Origin: Actomonas aquatica
Lineage (GTDB): Bacteria > Verrucomicrobiota > Verrucomicrobiia > Opitutales > Opitutaceae
Assembly (NCBI RefSeq): GCF_019679435.2
Contig: NZ_CP139781.1
Span: forward strand, 4,956,001 to 5,020,000
Reading direction: 5' to 3'
DNA: 64,000 bases
Shown one piece after another: positions 1 through 8,772 of this stretch. The position numbers and the translations under genes are program-made. The stretch's first letter is position 1, and each line of letters begins with the position of its first letter. The notes under the pieces were generated by a model. It was not told where the DNA came from, searched no databases, and saw nothing but the letters and a program-made list of their open reading frames with translations.

Positions 1-223
1 AGATGGTGTCACCCACCGGGAAGGGGCCGAGCGATATGAGTCGGGCGCGGGCGTGCCGGGTTTGGAGGGCGAGCCGGGGTTCTTCGCCCAGGCGTTGAAA
101 GTGTCGCGGCCAGTCCAGGGTGAGGGGGATGCGACCATCGGCGGTGGTGGCGAAGCAACGGGACAGCCGGGCGGAGGTCGTGGCCGAGGGCGAGGACGGA
201 TGGGCGGAAAAACGGGAGAACAT
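1..223 (-). CDS. N-terminal fragment of an unidentified protein, cut by the left window edge
   Basis: An open frame starts at the ATG whose complement lies at 221-223 and runs without a stop to base 1, giving 74 codons with the strong G/C third-position bias of the neighbours. It follows the receptor gene at 401-2821 on the same strand. The segment after residue 30 (DWPRHFQRLGEEPRLALQ) loosely recalls the start of HmuS/ChuS heme-degrading domains, where an LG...MALTRN pattern occurs, but the match is too weak to name it. The location next to iron-uptake genes would suit such a role. A spurious frame is possible. Confidence 0.4.
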   Translation of the reverse strand, partial: MFSRFSAHPSSPSATTSARLSRCFATTADGRIPLTLDWPRHFQRLGEEPRLALQTRHARARLISLGPFPVGDTI

Positions 224-320
224 GAGTGTGGTTGCGGGCGGTCGAATTGAGGCCGTTAGCATCGCAGATTCGGCGGTGGATTCTCCACTCGCGGCCGGTC
301 AATTAAGGCCCGCCGAGGGT

Positions 321-352
321 CCCTGCGGCAGGGATAAGTCCGAGCCGCAGGG
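321..352. other. Hairpin downstream of the receptor gene
   Basis: CCCTGCGG (321-328) and CCGCAGGG (345-352) form an 8-bp perfect stem in the gap between the receptor stop codon and the truncated gene at the left edge. There is no T-run, so it is not a classical intrinsic terminator. It may be an attenuating or mRNA-stabilising hairpin. Bases 224-400 hold nothing else recognisable. Confidence 0.4.
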
Positions 353-400
353 AAAGGCCGAGGCGGTTGACGATGGGACCGGCGCAACCGACCACCGGAG

Positions 401-2821
401 TCAGAATTCGGCGGTGAAGGTCACGGTGGCGTTGAAGGGTTCGCCCGGGCGGCCGCCGAGAAACTGGGCGAGGTCGTAGTAGGCCTCGTCGGTGACGTTG
501 TTGAGGTTGAGCTGGACGTTCCAGTGGTCCGGATTGTCGTAGCGCACGATGGCGTCGATCGTGGTGAAGGCGTCGACGTAGGCCTGGGCGATACCGAAGG
601 AGGTGGAATTGATCGAGCGCCGGCCGGTATGGGTCACCCCACCGCCGAGGGTCACCCGACCGCCCGCAAACTCGGTGGCCAACACATGCTGGGCCCAGAC
701 CGAGCCAAAGACGCGGGGCAGGCCTTTCTGCAGTCCCGTGACCGTGCCGGTGCCCGGATCCCGGCGGGTGCGGGGATCCTGGTAAGTGGCGTTGGCGTTG
801 ATCATCCAGCGGTCGGTGAGGTTGACGTTGAGATCAAGCTCGGCGCCGCGGGTTTCCTCGTAGCCGTCGTAGCGGTAGGGATCCACCTCGATGTTGTAGG
901 TCGGTGAACCAGGGTCGTCGTCGTAGAGTGGGTTGCCGTAGCGGAGGTGGGTCCGCGAGGTGGCGAACAACGCGGTGGAGAAGAGGAGACGGCCGTCGAG
1001 CATCTGGTGGCGCAGGCCGATCTCGAAGTTTTCCGATTCGCTGTCGGGCGGGTTGTTGAGACTAACCGAGCCCGTGACACTGTAGGCCGTGCGCCCTTGT
1101 GCGGCGGTCACGAAGACCGAGGTCTGGGGCCGCACCCGCCAGGACAGGCCGGCGTTGTAGTTGAGCCCTTCGTCGCTGGAGGCGACCGGCAGGGGATCGC
1201 CGGAACGTTGGAGGTTGTTGTCGTAGTCCTGTTTGATGCGGTTGTAACCGACGGCGAAGCGGGCCGTGAGATCGTGGGGCAAGGTGATCACATCCTGCAG
1301 GCCGGCTCCGATCGAGGTCACGTCCTTGGTGTAGTCAGATGATGGATACTGCTCGTAGTCTTCGAATCGACCGGTGGGCCAGTTGGGGGAGCGGATATCG
1401 TAGATGTAGGGGACGGGGTTGGCGGCCGAGCGGGAATTGTCGGCGTCGTAGACGCTCCAGTTCTGCGTCTCGTAGTCTCGCCATTCGAGGTAGGATGTCG
1501 CCAGCAGATCGTGGGTGACCTCGCCGCGGGAGATGCGGTGTTTCAACTCCGCGAAGTATTGCAGAGTGTCTTCCTGAAAATCGACCTTGCGGTATTCCTG
1601 ACGGCGGGCGGCGTAGGGATACAGCACGCCGTTTTCGACGAGGGGGGCGCGGGGAGCGGCGTTGATGCTGCCGTTGCGGTTCCAGTAGACGTAATTGTAG
1701 GCGCCGGTCTGGCGCACGTAGTCGGAGCCGTAGGAACGGAACTGCGCGTATTGGGCGAAGGCGGTGTCGGCGCCGATGGACCAATCATGGCGGACCTTGA
1801 AGCGGAATTCCTCGCCGTCGGTCGGTCGGGCCAGGGGTGAGATGAGGCTCACGTTCCCGAGGTCGAACGGTTGCGTGCCGTCGCCGGGCGCGAGGCTGTC
1901 GATGAGTTGTTGCTGTTGATCGGGCGTGAGCTGCACGCGTCCGCCGCCGGTCGGGCCGTTGGGGATGTCGGCGACCGTGGCCTCCGCGGCCGGCACGCCG
2001 GTGCTGCTTTCGTCAAAGATGCGCACGGGGTGGCCGATGGAATCGACCTGCACGCGGTCGGCGATGTAGGCGCCGGTGAAGAGCAGGGTGTGGTCGGCGT
2101 TGGCGTCGAAACGCAGGGAGGGATAGAACTCGGTGCGGTCTTCGTTGAAGTTGCGATAGCCCTCGCTCTGGCGGGTGGAGGCAATGAAACGGAAGCTCCA
2201 ACGTTCGTTGAGCGGACGGTTGAAGTCATACTCGGCGCCGTAGGTTTCCCAGGTGCCGACATAGGCGCGGAGGCGATCGTGTGCGACGGGCTGCGGGCGT
2301 TTTTCCACCAGGTTGACGATGCCACCGGCGCCACCGATGCCGTAGAGCGTGCCGGCGGGCCCCTTCAGCACCTCGACGCGCTCAACGTTGGTGAGCGAGC
2401 GCACGGTGGCCCCGGAGCCGCCGCCGCTGCCACCGGACCCGGCGTCGAGTCCGTCGTAGGTGTAGGAGATTTCCTGGCCGCGGATGACGAGTTGGTCGCC
2501 GATGCCGTAGTTGTTGCCGGCCTGACCGAGTCCGCTGAGGTTGCGGATGGCGTCCTGCAGGCTGACGGCCCCTTGGGCGTCCAGCAATGCCTCGGTGGCG
2601 AGGCTGACGGAGGCCGGCGTATCGAGCAGGGCGGTGCCGGATTTTAGAGCGGTGTAAGCCTGGGAGATCTGTTCGGCCTCGCCCTCGACGATCATGGTGT
2701 CGAGGGAGACAGGCTCCGCTTGCGCGAAACTGTGAGGTGGGGCGGTGACCCATAGGGCCGCCGAGAGGGAAGCGAGGGCGCGGAAGGTCACTCGCAGGAG
2801 GGAATCGTGGGTAGGTTTCAT
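401..2821 (-). CDS. TonB-dependent siderophore receptor (FhuA/FhuE-like)
   Basis: This 806-residue outer-membrane receptor should import a ferric-siderophore using TonB energy. The N-terminus is a signal peptide ending near SFAQA, followed by a TonB-box-like DTMIVEGE. The plug domain contains DTPASVSLAT, a VIRGQ segment and ERVEVLKGPAGTLYG, all typical of siderophore receptors. The rest is a beta-barrel that ends in an aromatic residue (TFTAEF). The plug contains a Gly/Ser-rich stretch just before the ERVEVLKGP motif. The gene starts 31 bp after the PepSY gene at 2853-4022 on the same strand, so the two are probably co-transcribed: import across the outer membrane followed by processing at the inner membrane. 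The ligand cannot be told from sequence. Confidence 0.93.
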   Translation of the reverse strand: MKPTHDSLLRVTFRALASLSAALWVTAPPHSFAQAEPVSLDTMIVEGEAEQISQAYTALKSGTALLDTPASVSLATEALLDAQGAVSLQDAIRNLSGLGQAGNNYGIGDQLVIRGQEISYTYDGLDAGSGGSGGGSGATVRSLTNVERVEVLKGPAGTLYGIGGAGGIVNLVEKRPQPVAHDRLRAYVGTWETYGAEYDFNRPLNERWSFRFIASTRQSEGYRNFNEDRTEFYPSLRFDANADHTLLFTGAYIADRVQVDSIGHPVRIFDESSTGVPAAEATVADIPNGPTGGGRVQLTPDQQQQLIDSLAPGDGTQPFDLGNVSLISPLARPTDGEEFRFKVRHDWSIGADTAFAQYAQFRSYGSDYVRQTGAYNYVYWNRNGSINAAPRAPLVENGVLYPYAARRQEYRKVDFQEDTLQYFAELKHRISRGEVTHDLLATSYLEWRDYETQNWSVYDADNSRSAANPVPYIYDIRSPNWPTGRFEDYEQYPSSDYTKDVTSIGAGLQDVITLPHDLTARFAVGYNRIKQDYDNNLQRSGDPLPVASSDEGLNYNAGLSWRVRPQTSVFVTAAQGRTAYSVTGSVSLNNPPDSESENFEIGLRHQMLDGRLLFSTALFATSRTHLRYGNPLYDDDPGSPTYNIEVDPYRYDGYEETRGAELDLNVNLTDRWMINANATYQDPRTRRDPGTGTVTGLQKGLPRVFGSVWAQHVLATEFAGGRVTLGGGVTHTGRRSINSTSFGIAQAYVDAFTTIDAIVRYDNPDHWNVQLNLNNVTDEAYYDLAQFLGGRPGEPFNATVTFTAEF

Positions 2822-2852
2822 GGTGAGGTTAAAAAGGGGCCGAGGATTCGAC

Positions 2853-4022
2853 CTAGGCGGACGCGCGACGGCGGGAGCGGAAGCGCCGCCAACGCCGCCA
2901 AGTGAGGGCGAAGCCGGTGTAAACGAGGATCAGTCCGCCGACGCAGGAGAGACTGGCGACGGCCTTGCCGATGACGCCGAAGGCCTCTCCGGTGTGCAGG
3001 GTGTCGTTGAGCACCCGCATGGCTTGAGAGGGCGAAAGGGTCTCCCAAAGCGGTGCGCGCAGGAGTTCCCCGGAGTAGGGGTTAAAACGCAGCGTCGTGT
3101 AGGGAGCGGTCGGCCATGACGCATCCCGAGTGTAGATGGTGAGGGGGCGCGGGATGAGAGTGCCGTCCTCGCGGAGGCGCGGCAGGTAGAAGATCATGTA
3201 AGTCCAGTCGGGAACCACCTCGGTGATGCGCTCGAAAACCAAATCGGGTGAGGCGGCGGGTGCATCCGGGGATGGGGCGATGATTTCGACCGGTGCTTCG
3301 GTGGACCCGGGATAGATCGCATTCCGCACCGCCTCGAATGAGATCGCCAGGCCGGTGAGGCACATCACGGCCAGCGGCAACAGCATCCAGAAGCCGAGAG
3401 CGTTGTGCCAGTTCCAGTCCCGCTTGAGTCCCCTCAGGTCCAAGCGCACCCGGGCAAGCTGGCGGAAGGTTCGCCAGTTCATTCGGCGTGGCCACCACAG
3501 CCAGAGGCCGCTGAGGCACAGGAAGAGAAACACGCCGGTGGTGATGGCGATGATGCGATTGCCAAGGTTGCGGTTCCACCACCGCGCTTCCTTCGCAGAG
3601 GAACGCGGCGCGGCGAGTTGACGGTGCAGACTCAGGTTGAAACTGAAAAACTTCCGCCAGGCGCCACGCTCGTTTTCCATCATGGCGAATGTGCCGGGGT
3701 GCAGGTAACGCGTGGGTTGGTCGCGGAAACTGACCCAGTAGGGTCGGCGCGGGTCCCGGTAAAAGCGCAGCGATGTGACCCGATCGCCGGGGTGGAGTGA
3801 TTCGATGCGTCCGATCACAGTGGTGGGGTGAAAGGGCCGCACCTCGGCGGCTTCGGCCTGGCTGAGTTGGGGCGGCGGTTCCACCCAGGCCAGGACCTCG
3901 TCCTCAAAGGCCAGCACCGCCCCGGTGAAGCAGAGAATGGCGATGACCGCGCCGGCCACCAACCCGCAGATCAAATGGCCCCAGAACAGCACGGAGCGCA
4001 ACTGCTGTCGCAGTCGGGCCAT
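2853..4022 (-). CDS. PepSY-associated TM helix protein, putative siderophore-iron reductase
   Basis: A 389-residue inner-membrane protein of the PepSY_TM (PiuB/FpvG-like) family. The first segment reads VLFWGHLICGLVAGAVI with its buried His, and is followed by FTGAVLAFEDE, the family hallmark. Further helices lie near residues 155-175, 200-220 and 350-375, and a long periplasmic PepSY part lies between. Family members are thought to help reduce or release iron from siderophores in the periplasm. It lies between the AraC regulator and a TonB receptor on the same strand. The 148-bp gap upstream (4023-4170) holds no gene. Confidence 0.88.
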   Translation of the reverse strand: MARLRQQLRSVLFWGHLICGLVAGAVIAILCFTGAVLAFEDEVLAWVEPPPQLSQAEAAEVRPFHPTTVIGRIESLHPGDRVTSLRFYRDPRRPYWVSFRDQPTRYLHPGTFAMMENERGAWRKFFSFNLSLHRQLAAPRSSAKEARWWNRNLGNRIIAITTGVFLFLCLSGLWLWWPRRMNWRTFRQLARVRLDLRGLKRDWNWHNALGFWMLLPLAVMCLTGLAISFEAVRNAIYPGSTEAPVEIIAPSPDAPAASPDLVFERITEVVPDWTYMIFYLPRLREDGTLIPRPLTIYTRDASWPTAPYTTLRFNPYSGELLRAPLWETLSPSQAMRVLNDTLHTGEAFGVIGKAVASLSCVGGLILVYTGFALTWRRWRRFRSRRRASA

Positions 4023-4170
4023 GGCCTAGCGAAGGGCGGGGGCGAATGGGACCCGCGGCAGGACCGAGGGCGCATGAGCGAAGTGCGGGATCGTCATCAG
4101 GGCCGCCCAGTTTCGCAGGTTGGGTCGTGGATTCTCCACCTGCGGAGGCTCGTTTTTGAGCCGGAGCGGG

Positions 4171-4983
4171 TCAGCGTGCGCGGTTGGCGAGCTGGTGGGA
4201 TTTGGGGTTCAGGCCAAACTCCCGCCGGAAGGCGGCGGCGAAGTTGCTGGGGTTGCTGTAGCCGACGGCGGCGGCGGCTTCGAGCACGGTGGCGGTGCCG
4301 GCTTCGAGCAGTCGGCGGGCGGCTTCCATGCGGCGGCGTCTCAAGTATCCGAATACAGTGAGGCCGAAGACACGGGGGAAGGCGCGCTTGAGGGTGGTTT
4401 CGCTCAGACCGACGCGGCCGGCGAGATCGGCGAGGGCCGGCGAGTGTTCGAGGTCGCGTTCCAGAATTTCGGCCGCGAGGTGGACGGCGGTGGTGGCGTT
4501 GGGTGTGGTGACCGGAGCGGGTTGCAGTGCGGCGCTCCAAGCGGTGAGGCACTCCACCAGCAGATCGTGGCAGCGGGCGGTGAGCGCCATGGTGCGGCAG
4601 ACCCCGACGAAGGGACAGCGTTGGATCGACTCGACGGCGAGATGGGCGCGGGCGCTGAGGGGGTGTTCAAAGCCCGGACCGTGGCCGGCGATGAAGCGGC
4701 GCAGCGCGGCGGCACCGGCGGAAGGGTCGGCGGCGAGCATCTCGTCGGCGGTCGCCGGGGAAAGCAGGATTTCGACGCTGAAGCCGGAGGGCGCCGGAGC
4801 GTTGACGGTGGAAAGCTCACCACGATGCGTGCGCAGGCACCCGGGTGTTGGTTCCAGCTGAAACGCCACCCGGGGAGCGTCGGCGGGCGCGATCGCGGCG
4901 AGATCAAGGGCCAGCCCCCAGCGCAACTCCAGGCCGCGCCGCACCGGCATGCGGTTGACGGCGGTCGAGGCGGCACACCGCAT
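4171..4983 (-). CDS. AraC-family regulator of the PchR (siderophore-sensing) type
   Basis: A 270-residue transcription factor. The C-terminal 90 residues form the two helix-turn-helix motifs of AraC proteins (LADLAGRVGLSETTLKRAF and AAAVGYSNPSNFAAAFRREF). The middle segment has IQRCPFVGVCR, matching the CP-x-G-x-x-R region of PchR-like regulators that bind a ferric-siderophore and activate its receptor gene. Its ATG overlaps the TAA of the preceding PepSY gene by one base (TAATG), so the two are translationally coupled. It probably activates one or both neighbouring receptor genes. Confidence 0.88.
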   Translation of the reverse strand: MRCAASTAVNRMPVRRGLELRWGLALDLAAIAPADAPRVAFQLEPTPGCLRTHRGELSTVNAPAPSGFSVEILLSPATADEMLAADPSAGAAALRRFIAGHGPGFEHPLSARAHLAVESIQRCPFVGVCRTMALTARCHDLLVECLTAWSAALQPAPVTTPNATTAVHLAAEILERDLEHSPALADLAGRVGLSETTLKRAFPRVFGLTVFGYLRRRRMEAARRLLEAGTATVLEAAAAVGYSNPSNFAAAFRREFGLNPKSHQLANRAR

Positions 4984-6360
4984 TAGGAGGAAGCGGGGCG
5001 GAGCTTACGGCGGGCGAAGCTGGCGAGGCCCAAGACGATCAGGCTGAGGCCGACGAGGGGGAAGAGGATCGCCAGGACCACGATGGTGGCGGCGATGGTT
5101 TTGGGGACCTGCTCGTTCCGGGTTTTGCGCGGGGCGCCGAAGGTGCCGGCGGGTCGGCGGCGCCACCACATCCACACGCCGGTCACGCTCATGGCGATGA
5201 TGACCAGGCAGGCGAGCACGGCCAGGATCTTGGTGGGCAGTCCAAAGACCGAGCCGGTGTGAATGGAGTAGAACATGAGCGCGGTGGTCGCGCCGAGGGA
5301 GAGTTCGTCGTAGTGGATGACGGCCAGGGTTTCGCCGGTGGTGGCATCGACGTAGACGACGCCATCCTCGAGGTCGCCGGTGTCGGTGGGACCGAAGAGA
5401 TCCCACGCCCCGTTTTCTTCATGGGGAGCGGCGAGGAAGAAGGCCGGGAACGGATAGTGGGTGCGGGCTTCGGCGACGATGGTGTCGATCGAGGCGGGCT
5501 CGGCGCCGTCGGGCAACGGCGTGGAGTGCGGCGGGCTGACGTAGGCGGGCGGGAGTTGGCCGCCGACGTAGAGTCCGGCGAAGAACGCGTTGCCCCAGAC
5601 CTGGGTGTAGAGCAGGCCGGTGACCATGATGGCGAGGGCGACGCCGAAGAGGTAGAGGCCGGGGATCGTGTGCAGATCGCGCAGCGCGAGTTTGCCGCCT
5701 TTGCGCAGGCGTGGCAGCCAGACGCCCCAGAGTTTTTCTTTACCGCGCGGCCACCAGAGCAGCAGCCCGGTGAGCAGGGAAACGATGCCCCAGCAGGTGG
5801 CGAGTTCGACGGCGTAGCGGCCGATCGCACCACCCAGCAAGGTGCGGTGCAGATCGAGCACGATGCCAAAAAAGCTCTGTTCCAAATCGAGCTGTCCCTG
5901 CACCTCCGCCGTGTAAGGATTTACGAATACATAACGGTGAGCGTGTTCGTGTTCGTCCTCGTGTTCATGTGCTCCGTCGTCGCTGGTTTCGGGGTGAGGC
6001 AGACCCTCGGATTCAAAGATGATCTCATCGGCTCGACCGGGGGCGACGGGGCGGCTGAAGGCGCTGAACTCCCACTCGGGTCCGAGCGTGGCGCGGGCGG
6101 CGGCGACGCGTTCGCTGAAGGGGCGCGGGGTGGCGTCGCCAGGCACGCTGACCGTCATGGCCTTGGCGTGCGACCAGACTTGGAGCTCCTCCTTAAACAC
6201 GTAGAGCGCGCCGGTGAGCGACACGATGATGAGGAAGGGCGTAACGGCGAGGCCGGCCCAGAAATGCCAGCGCCAGACCGCCGGGTAGAGGGCGGCGAGC
6301 CAGGAGCGGGCGCGACGTGGTGCGGCGCGAGCAGCGGTGGGGCGGTCGGACGGAGGCATG
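4983..6360 (-). CDS. PepSY domain membrane protein with a His-rich periplasmic segment
   Basis: About 458 residues in the PepSY_TM family. Helix one contains WRWHFWAGLAVTPFL followed by SLTGALYVFKEE. Later segments include LHRTLLGGAIGRYAVELATCW, a typical family histidine helix. The frame is open upstream of the chosen ATG at 6360, but the preceding receptor gene ends at 6376 and MPPSD... gives a natural start. Oddity: around residues 125-142 there is an acidic His-rich run (HEHEDEHEHAH), unlike the other two PepSY proteins here, which could bind a transition metal. It is coupled to the AraC gene downstream and follows a TonB receptor gene by 15 bp. Confidence 0.88.
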
Positions 6361-6375
6361 GGAGAGCGGCGGGAC

Positions 6376-8595
6376 TTAGAACTTCGCTTCGATGCCCACG
6401 CCGGCGACGCGCGGGGCACCGGGACGGGCGCCGAGGAGGGTGGCGCTTTGGCTCCAGAGGTTGTCGAGGTAGTCCTCGTCGAACAGGTTCTGGGCGTAGA
6501 CGTAGGCCGACCATTGGCCCCAGCGGTAGCCGAGTTTGGCGTTCACCAAGGTGCGGGCGGGCAGGACGAAGTCGGGATCGTTTTCGGCGGCGGTGAAGCT
6601 GTCGTCGACGTAGGACACGGCGAGGTTGCCGAAGAGGCCTTCGGCGCGTTGGTAGCTCAGGCCGGCGCTGAGCGTCCACTGCGGCGAGTTGGGGAAGGCG
6701 TTGCCGGAGTAATCGCCGGCAGTGGAGGTGAACTCGACAAATTCGGTCTGGGTGTGGCCGAGGGATTGGTAGGCGCTCCAGCCGTGGCCGAGGTCTTCGC
6801 GCAGCTCGACCTCGAAGCCGTAATATTCGGATTGGCCGGCGTTCTCGACCTGGCGGTCATAGACATCGGAGGAGAGTTGGACGGCGACCTGTTGGTCGGT
6901 CCAATCGACGTAGAAGGCGTTGGCGTTGAACATCACCTTGCCGTCCTGCCAGACCGAGCGGAACGAGAACTCGTAGTTGCTGGTGAACTCGGGATCGAAG
7001 CCGACGATGGAGGCGCGGCGTTGGTTGAAGGAAACGCCACCGGAGCGGTAGCCGCGGGTGTAACTGAGACCGGTGCTGATGTCGGGCGTCCAGTGGTAGG
7101 TGATGCCGGCGGAGGGCAACACGGTGTTGAAGGCGTCGTCGCCGAGGGCGGCGGCGGTGGCGTCGCCGGCGATGGCCTGGAGGGCGACGTTGGCCGGAGT
7201 GCCGGCGGGGATGCCGAGGGACGGGACGTCGATGAGGGCGTAGTTGTCGGGGAAACCCTGGAGCAGCAGGATGTTTTGCGCGGAATCGCGGTCGGCCTCC
7301 TCGCGGTCGAAACGCAGACCGGCGGAGAGGGTCCAGCGCTCGTTGGGTTCCCAATCGCCGTTGAGGTAGATGGCCTGGTTGGTGGTCTCGATGGAGGAAT
7401 CGGACTGCACCGAAAGCAGCGCGCGGGCGCCGGTGGGCAGACCGAACACCTGGTCGAGCGGGGCGGGCACGGTGTAATAAAACGGTCCGTCGGAGTAGTA
7501 GCTGCGCAGACTCTCGGCGTAGTAGAGGCCGGTGAGCAGGGACCACGTGTCGCCCTTGGCGAGGAGGCGGATTTCCTGGGTGAGGGAGTCGTTGTCGTAG
7601 CCGTAGCCGTATTCGAGGTCTTCGGTGGGCGTGCGGTCGCCGTCGTAGAGGGTGTCGACGATCAGGTCGCTCCAGCCGGTGGTGGCGGTGAGCAACCAGC
7701 CGTTGGCGAACTCCTGGTTGATCTCGAGGGAGGCGAGCTTGCTCTCGGAATCGAACATCGCCGCGGTGTTTTCGTAGGCGAGCCGGTCGTAGAGCTCGTC
7801 GATCGTCGAGCCGTAGGCGTAGGCGCGGTTGTTGTTGGCGGAGTCGGTGTGGGCAAAGGTGGCGAGGGCGGAGAAGCCCTGCCAGGACTTGGGCTGGAGG
7901 AGGAGCTTGCCGCGCAGGGTGCGGTTCTCGGCGTATTCCCAGTCGTCCTCGTTGCGGGTGACGTTGGTGATCGAACCATCGGTGCTGCGGTCATCGACCG
8001 TGACGCGGAAGGCGAGCAGATCGGGCACGAGCGGACCGCCGGCGGCGAGGGCAAGTTGGTGGGTGTTGTTTTCGCCGTAGGTGGCGCGCAGGGCGCCGTC
8101 CCAATAAAAGGTCGGCGCGCGGGTGCGGGCGATGACGGCACCGGCGAGGGAGTTGCGACCCTGGGTGGTGGACTGTGGACCGCGCAGGATTTCCACCTGG
8201 TCCATGTCCCACACGGAGACGCCCTCGAAGCTATACATCTGCGCGTCCACGGTGGCGCCATCGACGAGCACGGTGGCCATGTCGCTGCCCTCGGAGAAGG
8301 TGAAGCCGGAGTTGGGAATGCCGCGGATGGTGAACCCCTGCGCGCTGGTGAAGGTGTTGGCGGTGCGGTTAAAGATCTCGGACATCTCCGTGTCGGTGGA
8401 GGCCTCGAGCTCGACCCCGCGGAGGGCGGCGACGCTGATCTGGGATTCCTGGAGCGTGCGGCCGAGTTTTTCGCCGGTGACCTCCAGGGCATCGAGGGTG
8501 AGGACCTCGGAATCGGTGGGCACCGTGGTTTGAGCAAAGCTGAGGACCGCGCCGGGTAGGACCAGCAACGAGAGCAGAATGGACTTAGACTTCAT
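6376..8595 (-). CDS. TonB-dependent receptor (FyuA/pesticin-receptor-like group)
   Basis: A receptor of about 739 residues. The ATG at 8595 was chosen because it directly begins a signal peptide (MKSKSILLSLLVLPG, ending at SFAQ). A longer frame to 8643 only adds an unlikely leader. The TonB-box-like LDALEVTGEK is followed by a plug with FTIRGIPNSG and VEILRGPQSTTQGRNSLAG, then a barrel ending in EAKF. The QGRN motif is common in receptors annotated as FyuA-like or uncharacterised iron-complex receptors. A dyad resembling a Fur box lies about 33 bp upstream, and a terminator separates it from the upstream PepSY gene, so it probably has its own promoter. It heads a receptor - PepSY - AraC transcript. 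Confidence 0.92.
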   Translation of the reverse strand: MKSKSILLSLLVLPGAVLSFAQTTVPTDSEVLTLDALEVTGEKLGRTLQESQISVAALRGVELEASTDTEMSEIFNRTANTFTSAQGFTIRGIPNSGFTFSEGSDMATVLVDGATVDAQMYSFEGVSVWDMDQVEILRGPQSTTQGRNSLAGAVIARTRAPTFYWDGALRATYGENNTHQLALAAGGPLVPDLLAFRVTVDDRSTDGSITNVTRNEDDWEYAENRTLRGKLLLQPKSWQGFSALATFAHTDSANNNRAYAYGSTIDELYDRLAYENTAAMFDSESKLASLEINQEFANGWLLTATTGWSDLIVDTLYDGDRTPTEDLEYGYGYDNDSLTQEIRLLAKGDTWSLLTGLYYAESLRSYYSDGPFYYTVPAPLDQVFGLPTGARALLSVQSDSSIETTNQAIYLNGDWEPNERWTLSAGLRFDREEADRDSAQNILLLQGFPDNYALIDVPSLGIPAGTPANVALQAIAGDATAAALGDDAFNTVLPSAGITYHWTPDISTGLSYTRGYRSGGVSFNQRRASIVGFDPEFTSNYEFSFRSVWQDGKVMFNANAFYVDWTDQQVAVQLSSDVYDRQVENAGQSEYYGFEVELREDLGHGWSAYQSLGHTQTEFVEFTSTAGDYSGNAFPNSPQWTLSAGLSYQRAEGLFGNLAVSYVDDSFTAAENDPDFVLPARTLVNAKLGYRWGQWSAYVYAQNLFDEDYLDNLWSQSATLLGARPGAPRVAGVGIEAKF

Positions 8596-8627
8596 GACGG
8601 AAAGGAGAGGGCGTTGAAATTTCAGAC

Positions 8628-8642
8628 TGGGACTCAGTCTCA
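8628..8642. promoter_or_regulatory. Candidate Fur-type operator
   Basis: TGGGACTCAGTCTCA is a 7-1-7 dyad with one mismatch. It fits the TGAGAYT-N-ARTCTCA pattern also found at 17187-17201, and resembles GC-shifted Fur boxes. It sits between the terminator at 8652-8691 and the receptor start at 8595, where a promoter is expected. Which metalloregulator binds cannot be told from sequence. Confidence 0.5.
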
Positions 8643-8651
8643 ATTGATTGG

Positions 8652-8691
8652 CAAAAAAGAGGGCTCACGGCGGTGTGAGGGTCGTGAGCCC
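8652..8691 (-). terminator. Rho-independent terminator of the PiuB-type gene
   Basis: Read on the minus strand, GGGCTCACG and CGTGAGCCC form a 9-bp stem, followed immediately by TCTTTTTTGCC. It lies about 80 bp after the stop of the PepSY gene at 8773-9924 and closes that transcript before the next receptor gene. Confidence 0.8.
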
Positions 8692-8772
8692 GGAGAGTTG
8701 GAGGAGGCCTTGACTGGGCGAGGCGCCGGTGAACACCGCGTTGGCGGGGCTGGCGTCGGCGGTCCGAAGCGG

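Noticed and set aside
2745..3119. Various plus-strand Gly/Ala/Val-rich frames throughout the first 21 kb
   Set aside because: They are antisense shadows of the minus-strand receptor and PepSY genes produced by high third-position GC.
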